A stretch of DNA of 64,000 nt from Astropecten irregularis (GCA_963971285.1 OZ020255.1:18000931-18064930), one strand, 5' to 3'; counted from the stretch's first letter, positions 15,355 through 28,882 are shown. Numbers and translations are program-made. The notes: generated from the sequence alone by a model not told the origin.

Positions 15355-15739
15355 TGTTCTTGCGGCGACAATACTACAGAGGGCGCCCTGTATGAAACTT
15401 AATGGTATGAATTCCTGACGTAGTGAGGGACTCTACCTGAAAAAATACCTACGGGGATCAGTCTATTTTTAATTCCCATGCATGCAGCCCACACAGTGCG
15501 GTTTCACTTTTGTCGTGATTCTTCCGCATTTTACTTCACACATACAAACTTAGCTGAGAATTCTTCGTATGCAAATTAGGTGAACAGCGCCGCTCATTAT
15601 GACGTCACGAGCAAATTTCGCTTCGCGCGCTCGCCAAGACTTCGGCCGATTTCGGCCCGACTCGCTTCGGTTTTATGAATGAAATCTTTATGCATCGGGT
15701 GTCGCACATGCGCGAAAATACATCGATGTCAAGCTAAAG
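15355..15739 (+). promoter_or_regulatory. Upstream region of the 15.7-kb gene
   Basis: Locally CG-rich, with a TGACGTCACGA cAMP-response-type palindrome at about 15601-15610 and CTTCGC-rich sequence. It precedes a strong AAGATGGCTGC start. Confidence 0.35.
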
Positions 15740-18608
15740 ATGGCTGCTTCCTGGTGCCGAAGAAAACGTGAAAATCGGTGAGGTTTTCGGTGAGTTTTGA
15801 CAGTTTAAACATTTTTTTGCCGTCTTCCTTTTCGGAACTGAAACTTCGTTTTGTCTGAGGGGGTCCATCTTTTTAATCCAGTTTTTCTTCCTTCTCGAAA
15901 TTGGTTGGAACTAAACTGCATTAGGTCTGAATAGTGGAGGGTTTCAGCTGTCGAATGGTGTGGCACACGTTGGTGGTCGGTCTGATACTGCGATGGTCGC
16001 GAGCGATATGCATAAAATTCATGGTCATTTTTCGATTGAACTTCCATAATTCGCGAATTATTTTCATGTGCGCAAGTGATTACGTGATAAACACGTGCGC
16101 GCGCAGGAACCAACTTATGTGTTATTGTTATATACGTACATGTACATGACATGTACTGTATATGATGTAGGGCCTACTGTACATGTACTGTACACATGTA
16201 CGTGATTAGAAAGCATCGTAATAAAAAAAATTTATTTTATTTTCTTGCTTGGAATTTTTTTATCCTACGTTTGGTATGAAAATTTAAATTATTCAGGGAT
16301 GTGGGACTTCAGATTTAAATCTAAATTCCGATTAAAAAAAAGAAAGATTTTAACTCCAAATTAAAATTTCAGATCTGAAAAATAGGTACAGGAAATTTTA
16401 AATTTTAGATTTTTCCTTGGTGTTTTATTTACTGTTTTCAGATTTTGTGTGTGAGCCCACTCATCTCCGAGTTATGATCGTTAAACATTTTTATATATTT
16501 CAAATTTGACCTTTATTGTTTTTTTGGTCAGTGGTTTATTTAACAAGTCATGATTATACATTGAAGTCCATGCCCAAATGCCAATTTAAGTCGAAGCAGG
16601 TAAACTCGTATGGCAATAAACTTATACGCTGACCAACTCGTACCCTATATTATTACCAACTCGTACGCCGATCAACTTGTACGCCAGTAACGCCACTCAA
16701 GTAATTAATCAGGGTTTTTTTCGAGGGGTTTGAGGGATTGGATATTTTCAGGACAAGTTCTTTTTTTTAGGCTTTCCATTTAAGAGGATAACAAGATTTG
16801 TTTTCAATGTATCAATGGTTTCCTTTTTCTAGTGATAAATTTTTCAGGGGATTGATACTTTTAAGGGGAAGAAACTTGAAAAAAAAAAAAATCCAGAATC
16901 CCTGAAATTCAGAGAAAAGTCATTTCATTGGAAATGGTGTACGAGTTGATTGGTGTATGAGTTGGTCGGCGTATGATTTGGTTGGCGAACATGTTGACCT
17001 ACTTTAGTATATATCGACTCCCGACTTCATGGAAAAAAATTATAGTATTGTATAGTCATCACTCATAGATTATGCTTTTAAATATGGTAAATAAATGAGC
17101 AGTTCAAACCTGTAGTAGTTTTCAAATTTCTACTTCAGAATGTACAGTATACGGTAATTAACTTCAAGTTTTTAGAAATCGGTTGAACAGACAATTGAAT
17201 ATTGATAACAAACTAACAATTGTGGAAAAGAAAGACTTCGAACTAGATTTTGTTTCAGAAATAATTCTGAAACAAAATCTAGTCCGAAGTCTTTCTTTTC
17301 ATAATTCTAAAACAAAATCTAGTCCGAAGCTAGTCTAGTCCGAAATTTAGTCCGAAGTTTCAGAAATAATTCTGAAACAAAATCTAGTCCGAAGTCTTTC
17401 TTTTCCACAATTGTTAAAAATAATTTGTCTTAACTACTTTAACAGTACTCTTTGATCTTGTTCTTTTCAGAACAATGGCAGAGTTCATAGACAGACGCAA
17501 GAACAACCTTAGGAGGTAATGCAGTAGTGCAGGATTTACAAGACCCCCTTGAGATACCTCCGTAACATCAGTACAATCATATCAGTAAGTGATTGATTAA
17601 GGTATTGTATAACATAGATATTACTGAAGATGATTTGAATGTGCATCCTTCTAAGATGTGTAATGATCGTAGAAGTATGATTACTACTGGTACATGTATA
17701 TCAAATCCACTGGTGAAGAAGAATCGGTACAACGGCAACATCATGTACCTACATACACCAGCCACAATTCCTCCTCATTCACAATATTGTGAGATATGTA
17801 TCGTAAAATATGGTGCCACTACCCCCCCCCCAAAAAAAAATATATAAATAAATAAAACTGTATTTAATTTTAAGAAATATAAATCACAAAGAGAGTGTGA
17901 TTAAGATCCACCTGTTAAGCTTAGTGGGCTGCCTTCACAATAATCTGAGATTGTTCATCCGGGACAGAGTTTGAAGTGCACTATCATCACATACAGTATA
18001 ACCATCCCAATTTTAGCATCAATAGTCTTTCTATCAGTCAATCCCACATTTCTTTGCTTAAAAGTATATAAACACAACTAAAATGACTCTATTTATATGT
18101 CCATTGAACGGATGGTTTTGTGCTCTGACTATTGTTTTTTCCTCTCCTGATTTGTATTTCACGGCTACATGTATGATTTGCTCTTACCTTTGCACACACA
18201 TCACAGCTAGTTGGTACTGAGGCAAGGGACATCATTGTCCAGCAATATGACTGGAACAAGTTCCTTGAGACATACTTCCAGCCTCCGACTAGCATCAAGG
18301 GTATCAACATTTCAGGTAATAATATTTTTAAAAGAAAAAAAATGTGTCCTAAATTTCACCCCACCTTATCACTCCTCAGTATGCTGTTAATATGCAAGAC
18401 ATAAATCTTAATACATTTTTGTTTATTTCGTTTGTTTTTTGTCATTCAAGGACTACACAAACCTGGAGTTATTTTTTCCAGGAAGTCCCTGCAAGACACT
18501 GAAACACCAATCCACCCATCACCCACCGGCCAGCTGATCTGCCAGCCCCCAGAGAGATCCCGCCACCAGGCTTGGATCCACAACGATAGTGCACTGCAGT
18601 GGTATTGA
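15740..18608 (+). CDS. Unrecognised multi-exon gene, possibly frame-broken
   Basis: Candidate exons are 15740-15777 (begins MAASWCRRKREN), 17471-17515, 17533-17584, 18207-18315 and 18451-18608 (stop TGA 18606-18608). Phases agree at every junction except that 17516-17532 is a 17-nt interval too short to be a spliceosomal intron; all frames are closed across it. The joined downstream peptide has YDWNKFLETYFQPP, then SIKGI, then LHKPGVIFSRKSLQ, and ends WIHNDSALQWY. I do not recognise a named family. A tryptophan-xx-FL...P...PGVxF pattern recalls uncharacterised invertebrate proteins associated with transposons, but that is memory only. It may be a real gene with an annotation or assembly wrinkle, or a decaying copy. 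Confidence 0.4.
16602..16990. repeat. Inverted element with repeated ACTCGTACGCCGA end units
   Basis: Short units related to CAACTCGTACGCCGATCAAC are repeated at 16602-16690 and appear inverted at 16937-16990 (GTACGAGTTGATTGG, GAGTTGGTCGGCG). This resembles a MITE with multiplied subterminal repeats. Confidence 0.65.
17215..17415. repeat. Nested palindrome beside an exon
   Basis: The outer arms AACAATTGTGGAAAAGAAAG and complement enclose repeated inner units built of GAAACAAAATCTAGTCCGAA and its inverse. It ends about 55 bp before a candidate exon. Confidence 0.8.
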
Positions 18609-21600
18609 GAAGATGCACCAATTTCGCAGCGATCAAGCCACCAAGAACACCACTTGCCCTCTCCCAGCTGTCCCCAAACCAACCAATACAAATCAGGGCA
18701 AAATTTACACTAACGTCAACAGGAGCGGTCCATTATTTGGAACACATACACTGACTACATTCACATTCATGTACGGTACTTAAAGTTTGCTTCAGTTATA
18801 CATGTACAGTTAGAGTCAAATGTCCCTAAAATGTACATTTTCATTCAGATGGTCTTCCTTGATAATAGGAATTGGAACAAACCAGAGATTTTCTCATTTC
18901 TCAATCATTGTTTTACAAAATGTTATTCATTAAAATATGTTATTCTTTTTGTATGAAAGAATGTATTTTTTTCACAAGAAAACGGGGAAAAAATTCCAAT
19001 CCAGATAATTCCAGACCCAGTGATTTATTCAGTAGCAACACTACAATAATCCAGATAAGGGATTTCCATGACACTTACACCATGATGCATTTATTTTCAT
19101 GGATTTTTTACACAAATGTTTTTGTTTACCCAGAAAAGGAAATGGTACAATATATGTAATTTAATTGTCAACCTGCATGTTACATGGAGTTTCTTGATTA
19201 AAAATGAATGTAAGTCCAAGGGAGAACTTAGCAGAGAAATTTCCACGGCTCATTTTTGAACACTAGTTTCAATTTCACACTTTTTGCCCTCATAACATAC
19301 TAGTTTTTAATCAACAAAACAATGTCGGTGAAGAAAACTAGCTCAAGTTTTTATTAGTTGAAGGCATTAAAATAATTACAAATGTGACAGTAAACCGCAA
19401 ATTGTGTTCATTTTGAGTCTTGAGTGTGTTTGTTTAGATCATATTTTGTTCTAGAATGAGATTAATATAAAGATAGACAGATAGATCGAGGGATTAAATA
19501 TATTTACTCGGTGTTAAAAGATAAGAGATTGATCAGGATGAAGTGAGGAGCTGCTGAGTTTACAGCAGTGTTCGTTAAGTGTTTGTCAAGTTGTCTCGAT
19601 TCATTCTTCTTCGCTTCCTTGATGTAATTGGTAAACCCAAATTTCACAATAAGCAAACAAGTCTGGAACAAGATACAAAACTCTACAATTTCAAGGGAAT
19701 ACAAACTCAGGAATATATAGGTTGCTAAGGAAATATGTAAAGAGCATTATATGCCGTATCCAGTTGTAGCACTTTTTATCTGTTTTGCCTGTTTAACCTT
19801 ACAGACTGATCGAGGAAACCAAAAAAATAATACAGAAAAAATAATATACTACAATGCAGTGTCACACCATTTTTAATTCAATCTCAATTTCTGCTGCTGC
19901 TCTTTCACATGAACCCCAAAACTCAAAACAAACTTTCATCTCATGAACCCCTCTCTTGGTTTCATTTCACAAGTGTCATTTCCTTTTATTTGCATGTCTC
20001 TGGCTTTCTTGGGAAAAGTAGTGAACATCGGGATTCTCCGACCATAAACTTTGATCTCGATCACTTTTTCAGGATGTAGGCTTTGTTCTTTATCCATCCA
20101 AATAACCACGGGTACCATCCAGACTTGTTCAGATCTGAAATGTTATTAATATGAAGTTAAATTTACTTAAAACATACACACAGAAAGTCACAGATTACTG
20201 TGTATTTCAGTGGCTAATTTACACATAATGTAGAAAACCACGTTTGCCGAATTATTGTACTTTGGAATACTAGAATTCCATTGCATTTGGTAAAAAAACA
20301 TGAAGCAAGGAGTTTTAAACGTGCTATTAAAAAAGTATTAAAGTATTATTTAGCCTGAGGCCTAGGCCTACAAACAAAAATCCACACTATACACAGTGTA
20401 CAGTATATCATGTACAATATTACTATGCATGCATTGTACAGTACGTACACTCATTTGCAGCAAGATATGTGACAGAGCTCTCAGCACACTGATCCAGTAG
20501 CAGTGCTACAAGCGCTACAGAAATGAGCATGCGCATTGCAATCAGTATACACACTGGTATGCTGCAATTTACGTACTTAGCCAAAGTATATAACGTGCAC
20601 CAGCGAGTATAGTACTACTACTAGCTGCATATGCTTGCATGCATTGTACACGTGTCTTGTGCTTCCGACATGTCCGATGGTTTTTGTCATTATATCAATA
20701 TTTGTTTGTTTGCTGCTTGTTCTGTTGTCATATTTTATTCGTGCACTTTTTAAAAATGTGGATGTAATCGACGTATTCGTTCATCCATGGATGTTGGAAT
20801 TTTTAGGAAAAGAAATAGGCCCTACTCTGCGACTGCGACTGCGAGTCTGCGTACTCATACTGTATTGTATGACTGGTCTGTATAGAGCCAGACTGCCCTG
20901 CAGAGGAGAGGATTTGTGTTGGTTTTGGATAAATTCCAAAATTCTGCTTGTGTGAATTTGTGGCCCATTTTCTCATGATTCAGCCTCTACCAATGCAATG
21001 GAAATTTCCTAAAATCGTCGTTCACAAGAAAATTAGTAGGTTTGTGAAAATGCTGCCGTTCTGCCATTTCTTCGACTGTTTGTGGTTGGAACTTGTGAGT
21101 TGTAATGTTGACATGTTGACATTATTCCTCCATATGGTTGTTGAAAACCTCGACTCCGAGTAAAAACTTACTCTGGCCGACGTTATCGTCTTGGTTTTGG
21201 TCTATATGGTCTAGACCATCGATTTTCATCACTCAAAATTATTGTGAGTACAATTTAATGCTCTGTATTTCATATCTGACACTTTGAGAAGAGAAGACAA
21301 TTTTCAAGCTTATTAATATTATGTGTCACTGTGTTTTGGGGGAACATTTTTGGTACAAAAAGTAGGCTTTTAATAAAATTTATCTATCATGCAAAAATGC
21401 TGTGGGGTCATTCTAATTTACCGACCTGTACCGACATTTACCAACAGCAACTGAAAAGAACCATAAATATCGCTAAAATTAACAGAACTTTGATCAAACT
21501 ACCAAGCTATGAAATCACTATAGGTTAATACTAGGCTAGCACGCTTAACCGAGGCTGATTGTGTTTTGTCGGCACAAACTACACTTTTTCTCGTCACACT

Positions 21601-22589
21601 CACAGTAGTATTGGTCGCCATCTTGTTTGGCATCTTGCTGAATAGTAAATTTGACCATTCCATTAAATTGTGAAGTTGTTGTCGGTAGGCCTATTTGTTG
21701 GTCAGTCAGTAATCAGTATGACTGTGTTAAGATTCTGGGCTGACTGTCAAGTCCTAAAATTAAAACAGGTAGTGCAACGCCCCAGTTACTGGGTTGGGAT
21801 CTACCACTAGTACCACTACCAGGGCATGGACGCTATGTTTTTGTGAAACTCAATTCTTTTTCTGTAACAACTAGACCCAGTAACTGGGGTGCTGCTGCTA
21901 ACGGTTGCTAGTTTCGTCATGGTTTCATTGGAAATTGGTCAGTACTAGTTAGAGCCCTAGATAAATGCAGCCCGATTACTCCAATTTTGTCATAATTATT
22001 CATAGTCAGAAGTCTGAGTTTAAAACTTGAAACTTTTCACACTAAAAACAATGTCCCAAAGTGACAACAAAGACATAAATTGGCTTGAAAATCACCTCTT
22101 CACTTCTCAAAATGTCTATGATGAATACGAAATATTGAGCATTTTGTTTGTACTCGCTGTATTTTCATGTGTTGTAAATGGATGTTTTATTTCCAAACCC
22201 CAGATAATCAACTCTCATTCTTGGTGGCTGAAATAGGTCAACTCGGTCCGTAAACTCCTTAACCAACTCAGTCCCTATGGGAAAAGTAGGTAAAAATGTT
22301 TGGCGATTGCAGCAAAACCTATCACTACTAGTGTGAGTGGATAAGATATTGACAGATTTTAATTAGCACACGAAAGACCTAATATATGCCTTAACAACAT
22401 TTCAGAATAAATACTGTGTCGTTCATATACATGGTCACCAGGGCTTATAAATCAACGGTCTTGGGTCGTTTTGAGGAGACGCGCTTTTTTACTGCTAAAT
22501 CTTACATTTTCTGTCAAAAATTGTGTTTTTTTTACGGAAGCTTATAGTGACCATCCGAGTTTCTGCGTTAGCAAAAATAAAACATATTT
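18609..22589. other. Intergenic, gene-poor
   Basis: No supported gene. Scattered CATGTACA/TGCATGCA strings lie at 20380-20650. A short ATG frame at 22051 (begins MSQSDNKDINWLEN, then a hydrophobic stretch) could be a first exon, but nothing downstream supports it. Confidence 0.5.
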
Positions 22590-22915
22590 TGGAAAGGCCA
22601 TTACCAATACGTCTTTCCCGGGATCCTACCTCGGAAAGAAGTCTTTCTCCGATATCCTATCTCGGAAAGACGTCTTTCCGTGATATTGCTTCTTGGAAAG
22701 ACGTCTTTCCGTGATACCGTATCACAGAAAGACGTCTTTCCGAGAAAGGAAATAACGGGGAAAGACGTCTTTCCGAGATGCGATATCAGGGAAAGACCTA
22801 CAATGTATTTCTGTGATACGGTTTCAGGGAAAGACGTCCTTTCCCAGATAGGATAACGGGAAAAGACGTCTTACCGAGATGCAATATCAGGGAAAGATGT
22901 ATTTCCGTGATACGG
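22590..22915. repeat. Palindromic satellite with GGAAAGACGTCTTTCC core
   Basis: Roughly ten units contain the self-complementary core AAAGACGTCTTT, spaced by about 20-30 bp of GATATC/GATACGG-type linker. The array runs into the assembly gap. Confidence 0.85.
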
Positions 22916-23115
22916 NNNNNNNNNNNNNNNNNNNNNNNNNNNNNNNNNNNNNNNNNNNNNNNNNNNNNNNNNNNNNNNNNNNNNNNNNNNNNNNNNNNNN
23001 NNNNNNNNNNNNNNNNNNNNNNNNNNNNNNNNNNNNNNNNNNNNNNNNNNNNNNNNNNNNNNNNNNNNNNNNNNNNNNNNNNNNNNNNNNNNNNNNNNNN
23101 NNNNNNNNNNNNNNN
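22916..23115. other. Assembly gap, 200 N
   Basis: A run of exactly 200 undetermined bases. The adjacent palindromic array probably caused it, so its true length is unknown. Confidence 0.98.
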
Positions 23116-24198
23116 CCTGGTACATGCAGGATACCTGGCCATCGTGTCCTGATCATAATTTCGTTTATTTGCAACTGGATGTTATAACTTGGCCTTCTGT
23201 CAATGATTACATATTTGAACTGAGAGTATAGCCTATGTAGACACACTGAAGTGTAATTGAATTTTATATCTGATGTTTAATTAAGTTGGCATATGTAACG
23301 CGACAGTATTTCTTTAAGTGTATAAATTTAATTAACAATTCTAATTATGCAAATTAGGCTTGTCCTTAAAGTAATAATACTGGTTATCAGATACGTATGT
23401 GTGTGGCAGGCCAGTTGCAGAGAATTATAGCTACAACCATGGAGGTCGGCTTCCTTCCTCCTTGCTTCAACAACTCACAACATTTTATATCATTAAGCCT
23501 ATTGTTTTTATTGATTATTTATTACAGGTGTACATGTATTGTAATAGCCTTTAATGCAGCGTGAGACAGAAATTATCCGCCACTCTGTGAAGACCTTACT
23601 GAGGTAGCTACTAGTATGAGGAGCTTTAGTACTGAGCCCGGCGTTTAATAATAATTATTTTTTCCCGCCCTGTAAATAGAATGCGCAGCAACTATTTTTG
23701 AACCAAACATAAATATTTATCAAACTATACCGGTGGAGGATAGTAATAAAACCATACGGCGTTTCAAATATTTGTCAGGTGCTTGCGAGTTACTTTAATT
23801 ACACTGAGTGCATGCGTGATGATTAATTAACCTGCTGGGGAAAGACTGAACAGGTGATCAATTGGGGGGCTACAATTAAAAGTTTTGCTGTACGTGTTTG
23901 CACGCGGCTATACATTTTGGGTTTCTTTTTTGTTTTTGAAAGTTCGTAGACTATGATGACTAATCCATTCTGACAGCCCCCCCCCCCCCGGGGGCCAGGC
24001 GCCCGTGGTTTGCCTCTCAAATTAATTCAGGAAGGAAGGACCCATGCATGATGATTTACATTTTATGTGAGGGAGGGATGTACACATTTTCGGTTTTTTA
24101 ATTGTTTGTTATTTTAGGGTAATTAATTGTTTAACAACTTGTTTGTGTTTTTATGTAGGTTTTTTTTTATTTGTTTTTTATTATTCTAATTCCCAGCT
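23116..24198. other. Intergenic, no supported gene
   Basis: AT-rich sequence with a poly-C/G run at about 23977-23993. No gene seen. Confidence 0.5.
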
Positions 24199-25400
24199 GA
24201 GTCACTGACACCACACATTAAAGACTCTCTGATTTTGGATAAGTTTAAAGGATTTTGTAAACTCCTTTCCTCTTATTTTCACAACAAGGATTCAGTTTGT
24301 TAGCTACCTTTATTTACCTTGGTCATCTCTCGCATCCCTTTGATTGTTTTGAACTCATTTACAGTATTTATTGCTTGTTTATTTATTTATTATTTACCAA
24401 TGTTTTTATTATTTATTTATTTATTGGTTGATTTATTGATTTATTTCAGTTATTTCAGTTATGTGTTGTATTCAGTATGATTGTTTTCGCCATGTTCTGC
24501 CATATTATTGTTTTGCAAAGTGAGAAATCTTGATCAGGGAGATGGGGGAGGGGCAGTCATCAAGGTTTCACTTTGATGATTGATTTTCCCTTGTCTCCTT
24601 GTTCATGTTGTTTCCATATTTATTTATTTTATTTATTTATTGATTTGTATTTATTGATTGATTTATTTCAGTTAAGTGTATTGTATATTCATGATTGTTT
24701 TTCGCCTTGTACTGCCATATTATTGTTTTGCAAAGTGGGAAATCTTGATCAGGGAGATGGGGGAGGGGCAGTCATCGAAGTTTCACTTTGATGATTGATT
24801 TTCCCTTGTCTCCATGTTCATGTTGTTTCCAGTGCCTCTAGTTTAATCTCAGTCCGTGATTATTTGTCATTTATTTATTTGTAGATAAAATTTATTTACA
24901 TGCTATCTCTATATCAAATTATTTATTTTATGTCTCTTGTTGTGAGTGGATCAACAGGCTCTCGAGCTACAGTGTTTCATTATACTTGTGTTGATCCTGG
25001 CCATCATAATTAGAGTTGTTCCTGTAAAAGTTGTACATGTATGTTGTTTAGTTCATGTGAACTGTATTTTCTTGCTGTCTTCTTGCTTTTATTGTCTTTT
25101 ACTTGTTTGTTTCCTTTAATTTATTTATTTGTAGATTTAATTTATTTATATGTACATGTATATATATAAAATTATTTATTTTATGTCTCTTTTGTGAGTG
25201 GATCAACAGGCTCTCGAGCTACAGTGTTTAATTATACTTGTGTTGATCCTGGCCATCACAATTAGAGTTGTTCCTGTATGTTGTTTATTTAATGTGAACT
25301 GTATTTTTTGTCTTCTTGCTTTTTTAGCCATGTACTTGTTTACTGTATTCATTTGTTGTGTGATTCTGGCCGAATAAATAATAATAATAATAATAATAAA
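24199..25400 (+). mobile_element. 3' relic of a non-LTR retrotransposon with internal duplications
   Basis: Frame 24199-24303 reads SLTPHIKDSLILDKFKGF and ends at TAG. It resembles the LPxxIKxSxxLxxFKxxLK tail of reverse transcriptases of CR1/Jockey-type LINEs. The 3' region holds two local duplications: unit 1 at about 24412-24617 and 24618-24835, unit 2 at about 24870-25035 and 25119-25280. It ends GGCCGAATAAATAATAATAA, a typical LINE tail with a TAA simple repeat. The upstream polymerase is absent. Confidence 0.6.
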
Positions 25401-28400
25401 CTGACAGAACTCAAGTCAAAACTCATAAGTAGTTTTAGTGATTGACACTTGGAAGTCGAAAGTTAGTCGGGATACAAATACCAGTCTACTTTGACAAGGC
25501 TTTTTATCAATGTGGCCCTATTTCCGGACGGTTTGTGAACAAAGCAATCGTCCGGCTTTATTTAAAAATATCATTCATAATAGCGGTTAACACTCACTTT
25601 AATCTAAAATGTGAAAATAAAAACAAGTTTAGAGTTTTTAAAAGAGGAATATGTGTAACTTGAAACGAGAATTAGGCACGTTTTATATTACGGCGTGTAG
25701 TCCCCGGTTACGCGGAAACGCATGGCTTGTAAAAAATTAGTATGGGATATAGTCGGGTTCCCTTTACTAATTGGCTATTTTGTGCGTGAAGAATCGTGCG
25801 GTATCAAGATACCAGACTCTGTCCTCGAAAATTGACGCCATTTTCCCATGCCCGATTTTCGTGCTGGGCCCTTACGAAGTCCTTGCGTCAATTTTCCCTC
25901 GTCAGACATCGAAGTGGAGGTCTAGGACTACCGGAAAGGTTTGTATGATTAGTGCTTAAGTTCCGTCCTATGATGGAGATGAAAGTTACGCCGTAGTTTT
26001 TGTGGAAATCTTGTAATATTAGCCGTAAATCTTGACGGTTCATTGTGTTTCCGTTGTCGCTGTCGTCGTGTTGGCGCAGTAGAGCTGCGTGGTGTACCGT
26101 GTGCATAATGCTGTCAATAGAGGGCTCTCTGACTTTTGTAATCTCACGTGCGTGGTATGGGTTGGTGCAATCGAACCTACCCCACGATTTTTCTTTAAAA
26201 GAAAGTGTCTTAAATTGTTTGAATTGAAGGGTGGGACTGGGAGAAAACAACACAGAAAGGCGTTACTGGAGATTAGTACACTCAGGGTAGCTGGTACCCA
26301 GCTTGTACAGTAATTTATTAAACTAACTCATCTAAATAAATACGACTGGGTCTTGGTGCCAGCTAACCCGAGTGTACTAAACTGAGGTAACCCCCAGAGA
26401 AAAATCCATAATATGATAAAACACTTAATATTAAAACTTAAAAGCAGGTAAGTTTGGCTGGAAATGAAAAAAAAAAAATTTCCATTTTTTTTTATGCCAG
26501 TTTCTTTTCCCCAAATAGTGGGACACTTAAGCACCTCGCTGTATGACGTGAATTGCCGTATCAGTGATGCAGTAAATTTGTATCTGTGCGGCAGTGTTTT
26601 CTGTAACTTTACCAGCTACCCGTACTAACCACTTCAATGTAGGAGTTAAAAAGCAAAATGAATGCTCGATTCGTTCAAGAATTCCTAGAATGTTTAATTT
26701 GACTTCAGGGAGCGTTACCCCTTCTTAATCTCGTGAACATTTTATCTGTGGTTGCCGTGTTGAATTGAATACAAACTGAAAAGGGAAAGTGCATGGTTTT
26801 AAGTGATGCTGCTGGCCATTATGTTGTCATACCATCTATGTTGTCGGAGAAGCATGTCGCTTTTCAATAAGTGCTGGCAAAAGAAGAATATGAACTTTAA
26901 GGGTACGGACAAATGGCAAGCTATGGAAGCGTATACCGGGCAGCTGCCGCGACAATTCTAGAGACTTCTTTTGAAAATAATCAGCATGCTTGTGTGCGGC
27001 TGCAAAACATCCATAAGTGGAGTTATGTGCGGCGTGCGTGCATTGGTGCAATTATCTGATGCATTTTGCGGATCAAATGAAATTTAGTTTTTTTCAAGCG
27101 TGTATATTGTATGACTTGCTTCGCAAGTACTAGTGAGTTGGACCCAGTGTTTGCGCAGGAGCAAATTGACATCGAAGACTGGACACCCACAGAAGTTTAT
27201 GCCAATTGCAGTGAATGTTCGCGTTTTGTCGGAAATATTGCCGCATTTTTTTTTTTTATGAAGGCCAGCATTTTCGCAGAATTGCTTCACAGACTTGCTT
27301 CGCAGACTGCCAGGGTTTTACAGAGCAAAGCTTTTTGTATCAGATCTTTATATGCTGCGTGCGGTTCTGATGCAAAGCAAGCGTGGCTGCCGCGCGCTTA
27401 AATTCCGTGGCGAGTCATGAGTTCTGGAGACAATCTTCCATGTTCGTTCATTTCCTGGTCATTTTGTTCTTGGGTCAGCCAGCACTACTTAAACTTCAGA
27501 GGTAAGAGGATCATGTAGACAAATATGTTGTTCATGTGGAAGTATTTTTAAGTTGATATTGTCATTGAGGTTTACCGTTCACATTATGGACTTGATTTTC
27601 TTCTCAGTTTAGGACAAATTTTGTAGGATCACCATCATAGGTTGACAGTTCTCGTAAGATGGAGACTCAACCATGTTCTCTGTTCCACCCAAGACTTCAA
27701 ACGAGTGGGCTTAAAGTTTTCATGGAACTTGGAAAAACGGGATATTTTAACAGCTTCATATTCTGGCTAAAACCTAAAGCAAATGTCCCTTAACTCTGCC
27801 ACTTGACAGGACTAAATACAACCTGCTTTTGAACATGTTAAAGATGGGATGGGGCAAGCTGTTCCATTTGATTTGTAAGGTTCATGTTCATGTTCATGTT
27901 CATGTTCATCAAAAAATGGCATAATATTTATTGAATTCTTCATTTGTTGATATAACATGTCTCATTTTCTGTCCCTTTTTTGTAGGTTTTGAAAAGCTGA
28001 GGTTTGCTCCACTTGCATTATTTTCAGCCGCATCTTTGAGGGATCTGCCAAGTTCTCGTGTCGGCTAAGGGATAAATAAGTGGTACGTACCTTAATTTGG
28101 CTTTTGTTTGCTCGAGAGAATTTCCACAAATGTATAATTCGCCTTTCAATAAACTTGATCTTGATAAACAGTCTTTCAACATGTTATGAAGCGCATCAAT
28201 TAAAAAAATTTCACTATGCTATTTGCAAGTGCAATTCTTTATTTAGTTCTTGCTTGGAATAAAATTTGGGAAGCATTCGTGCAGTTGTGAAAGTGCATTC
28301 GCATTATCTGTTCTATTGGTTTTGATTCCTGCTATTTCAACGGTTTTGTTGGTTTTTTAATAATTTTTTTTTAGGGGGGGGGGGGTAAATTTTGATGAAA

Positions 28401-28728
28401 ACCGTTGGAAAATAAAACACTAAAACGTCATTTTTTTTAATATTCCACATGTAGTTTGTCATTCCCCAATACCCCTAAGAAAGCACATAAAAATATAATT
28501 TCTCTTCAACAAAAATTTGGTTCTGTTTTTAGTGAACTTTTGACATATTTGCGGTGTAGAAAGAGTTCCCTGGAACTTCCTAGTCCCATTGAAATGATCT
28601 GGACAAGCCTGAAGGTCCAAAGAAAAAGAAACATTTGGTCAAAATTTGTAAACAAATCTTTGTTTTGTGGTACATTTATCTGTCTGCATGGTGTTCATTT
28701 GATAGTTTCCTTTCTTTTCTATTCTACA
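25401..28728 (+). other. Upstream region of the first CCCH gene
   Basis: No coding gene supported. Possible 5' UTR exon boundaries are the donor CAGAG|GTAAGAGG at 27499-27502 and the acceptor TCTACAG at about 28728. A GTTCAT hexanucleotide repeat lies at about 27882-27909. Confidence 0.4.
26273..26380. repeat. 108-bp inverted-repeat element
   Basis: TTAGTACACTCAGGGTAGCTG at the left pairs with the complement of CAGCTAACCCGAGTGTACTAA at the right. The interior resembles sequence at 8300-8395. Confidence 0.7.
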
Positions 28729-28882
28729 GAGTTGCTGGGACTGTCTTGAATTGCACAAACTACTTGATATCTCCAGAGCCCTTCAGCTGTTTCAAGGCAC
28801 TGTTGCTTCCTGGAATTGTTTTCCTGTGAAACAAAAATTTAGATTTTGTCTTGGCTCTAATTTTGAGGTTGCATTTGACAGT

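Noticed and set aside
20635-20955. 106-codon frame with a hydrophobic N-terminus
   Set aside because: It begins at a non-ATG codon within repetitive TGCATG sequence and shows no homology I can name; one hydrophobic stretch is weak evidence.
22051-22236. Frame beginning MSQSDNKDINWLEN followed by a hydrophobic helix
   Set aside because: Could be a first exon, but I find no partner exon before the gap and no known domain.
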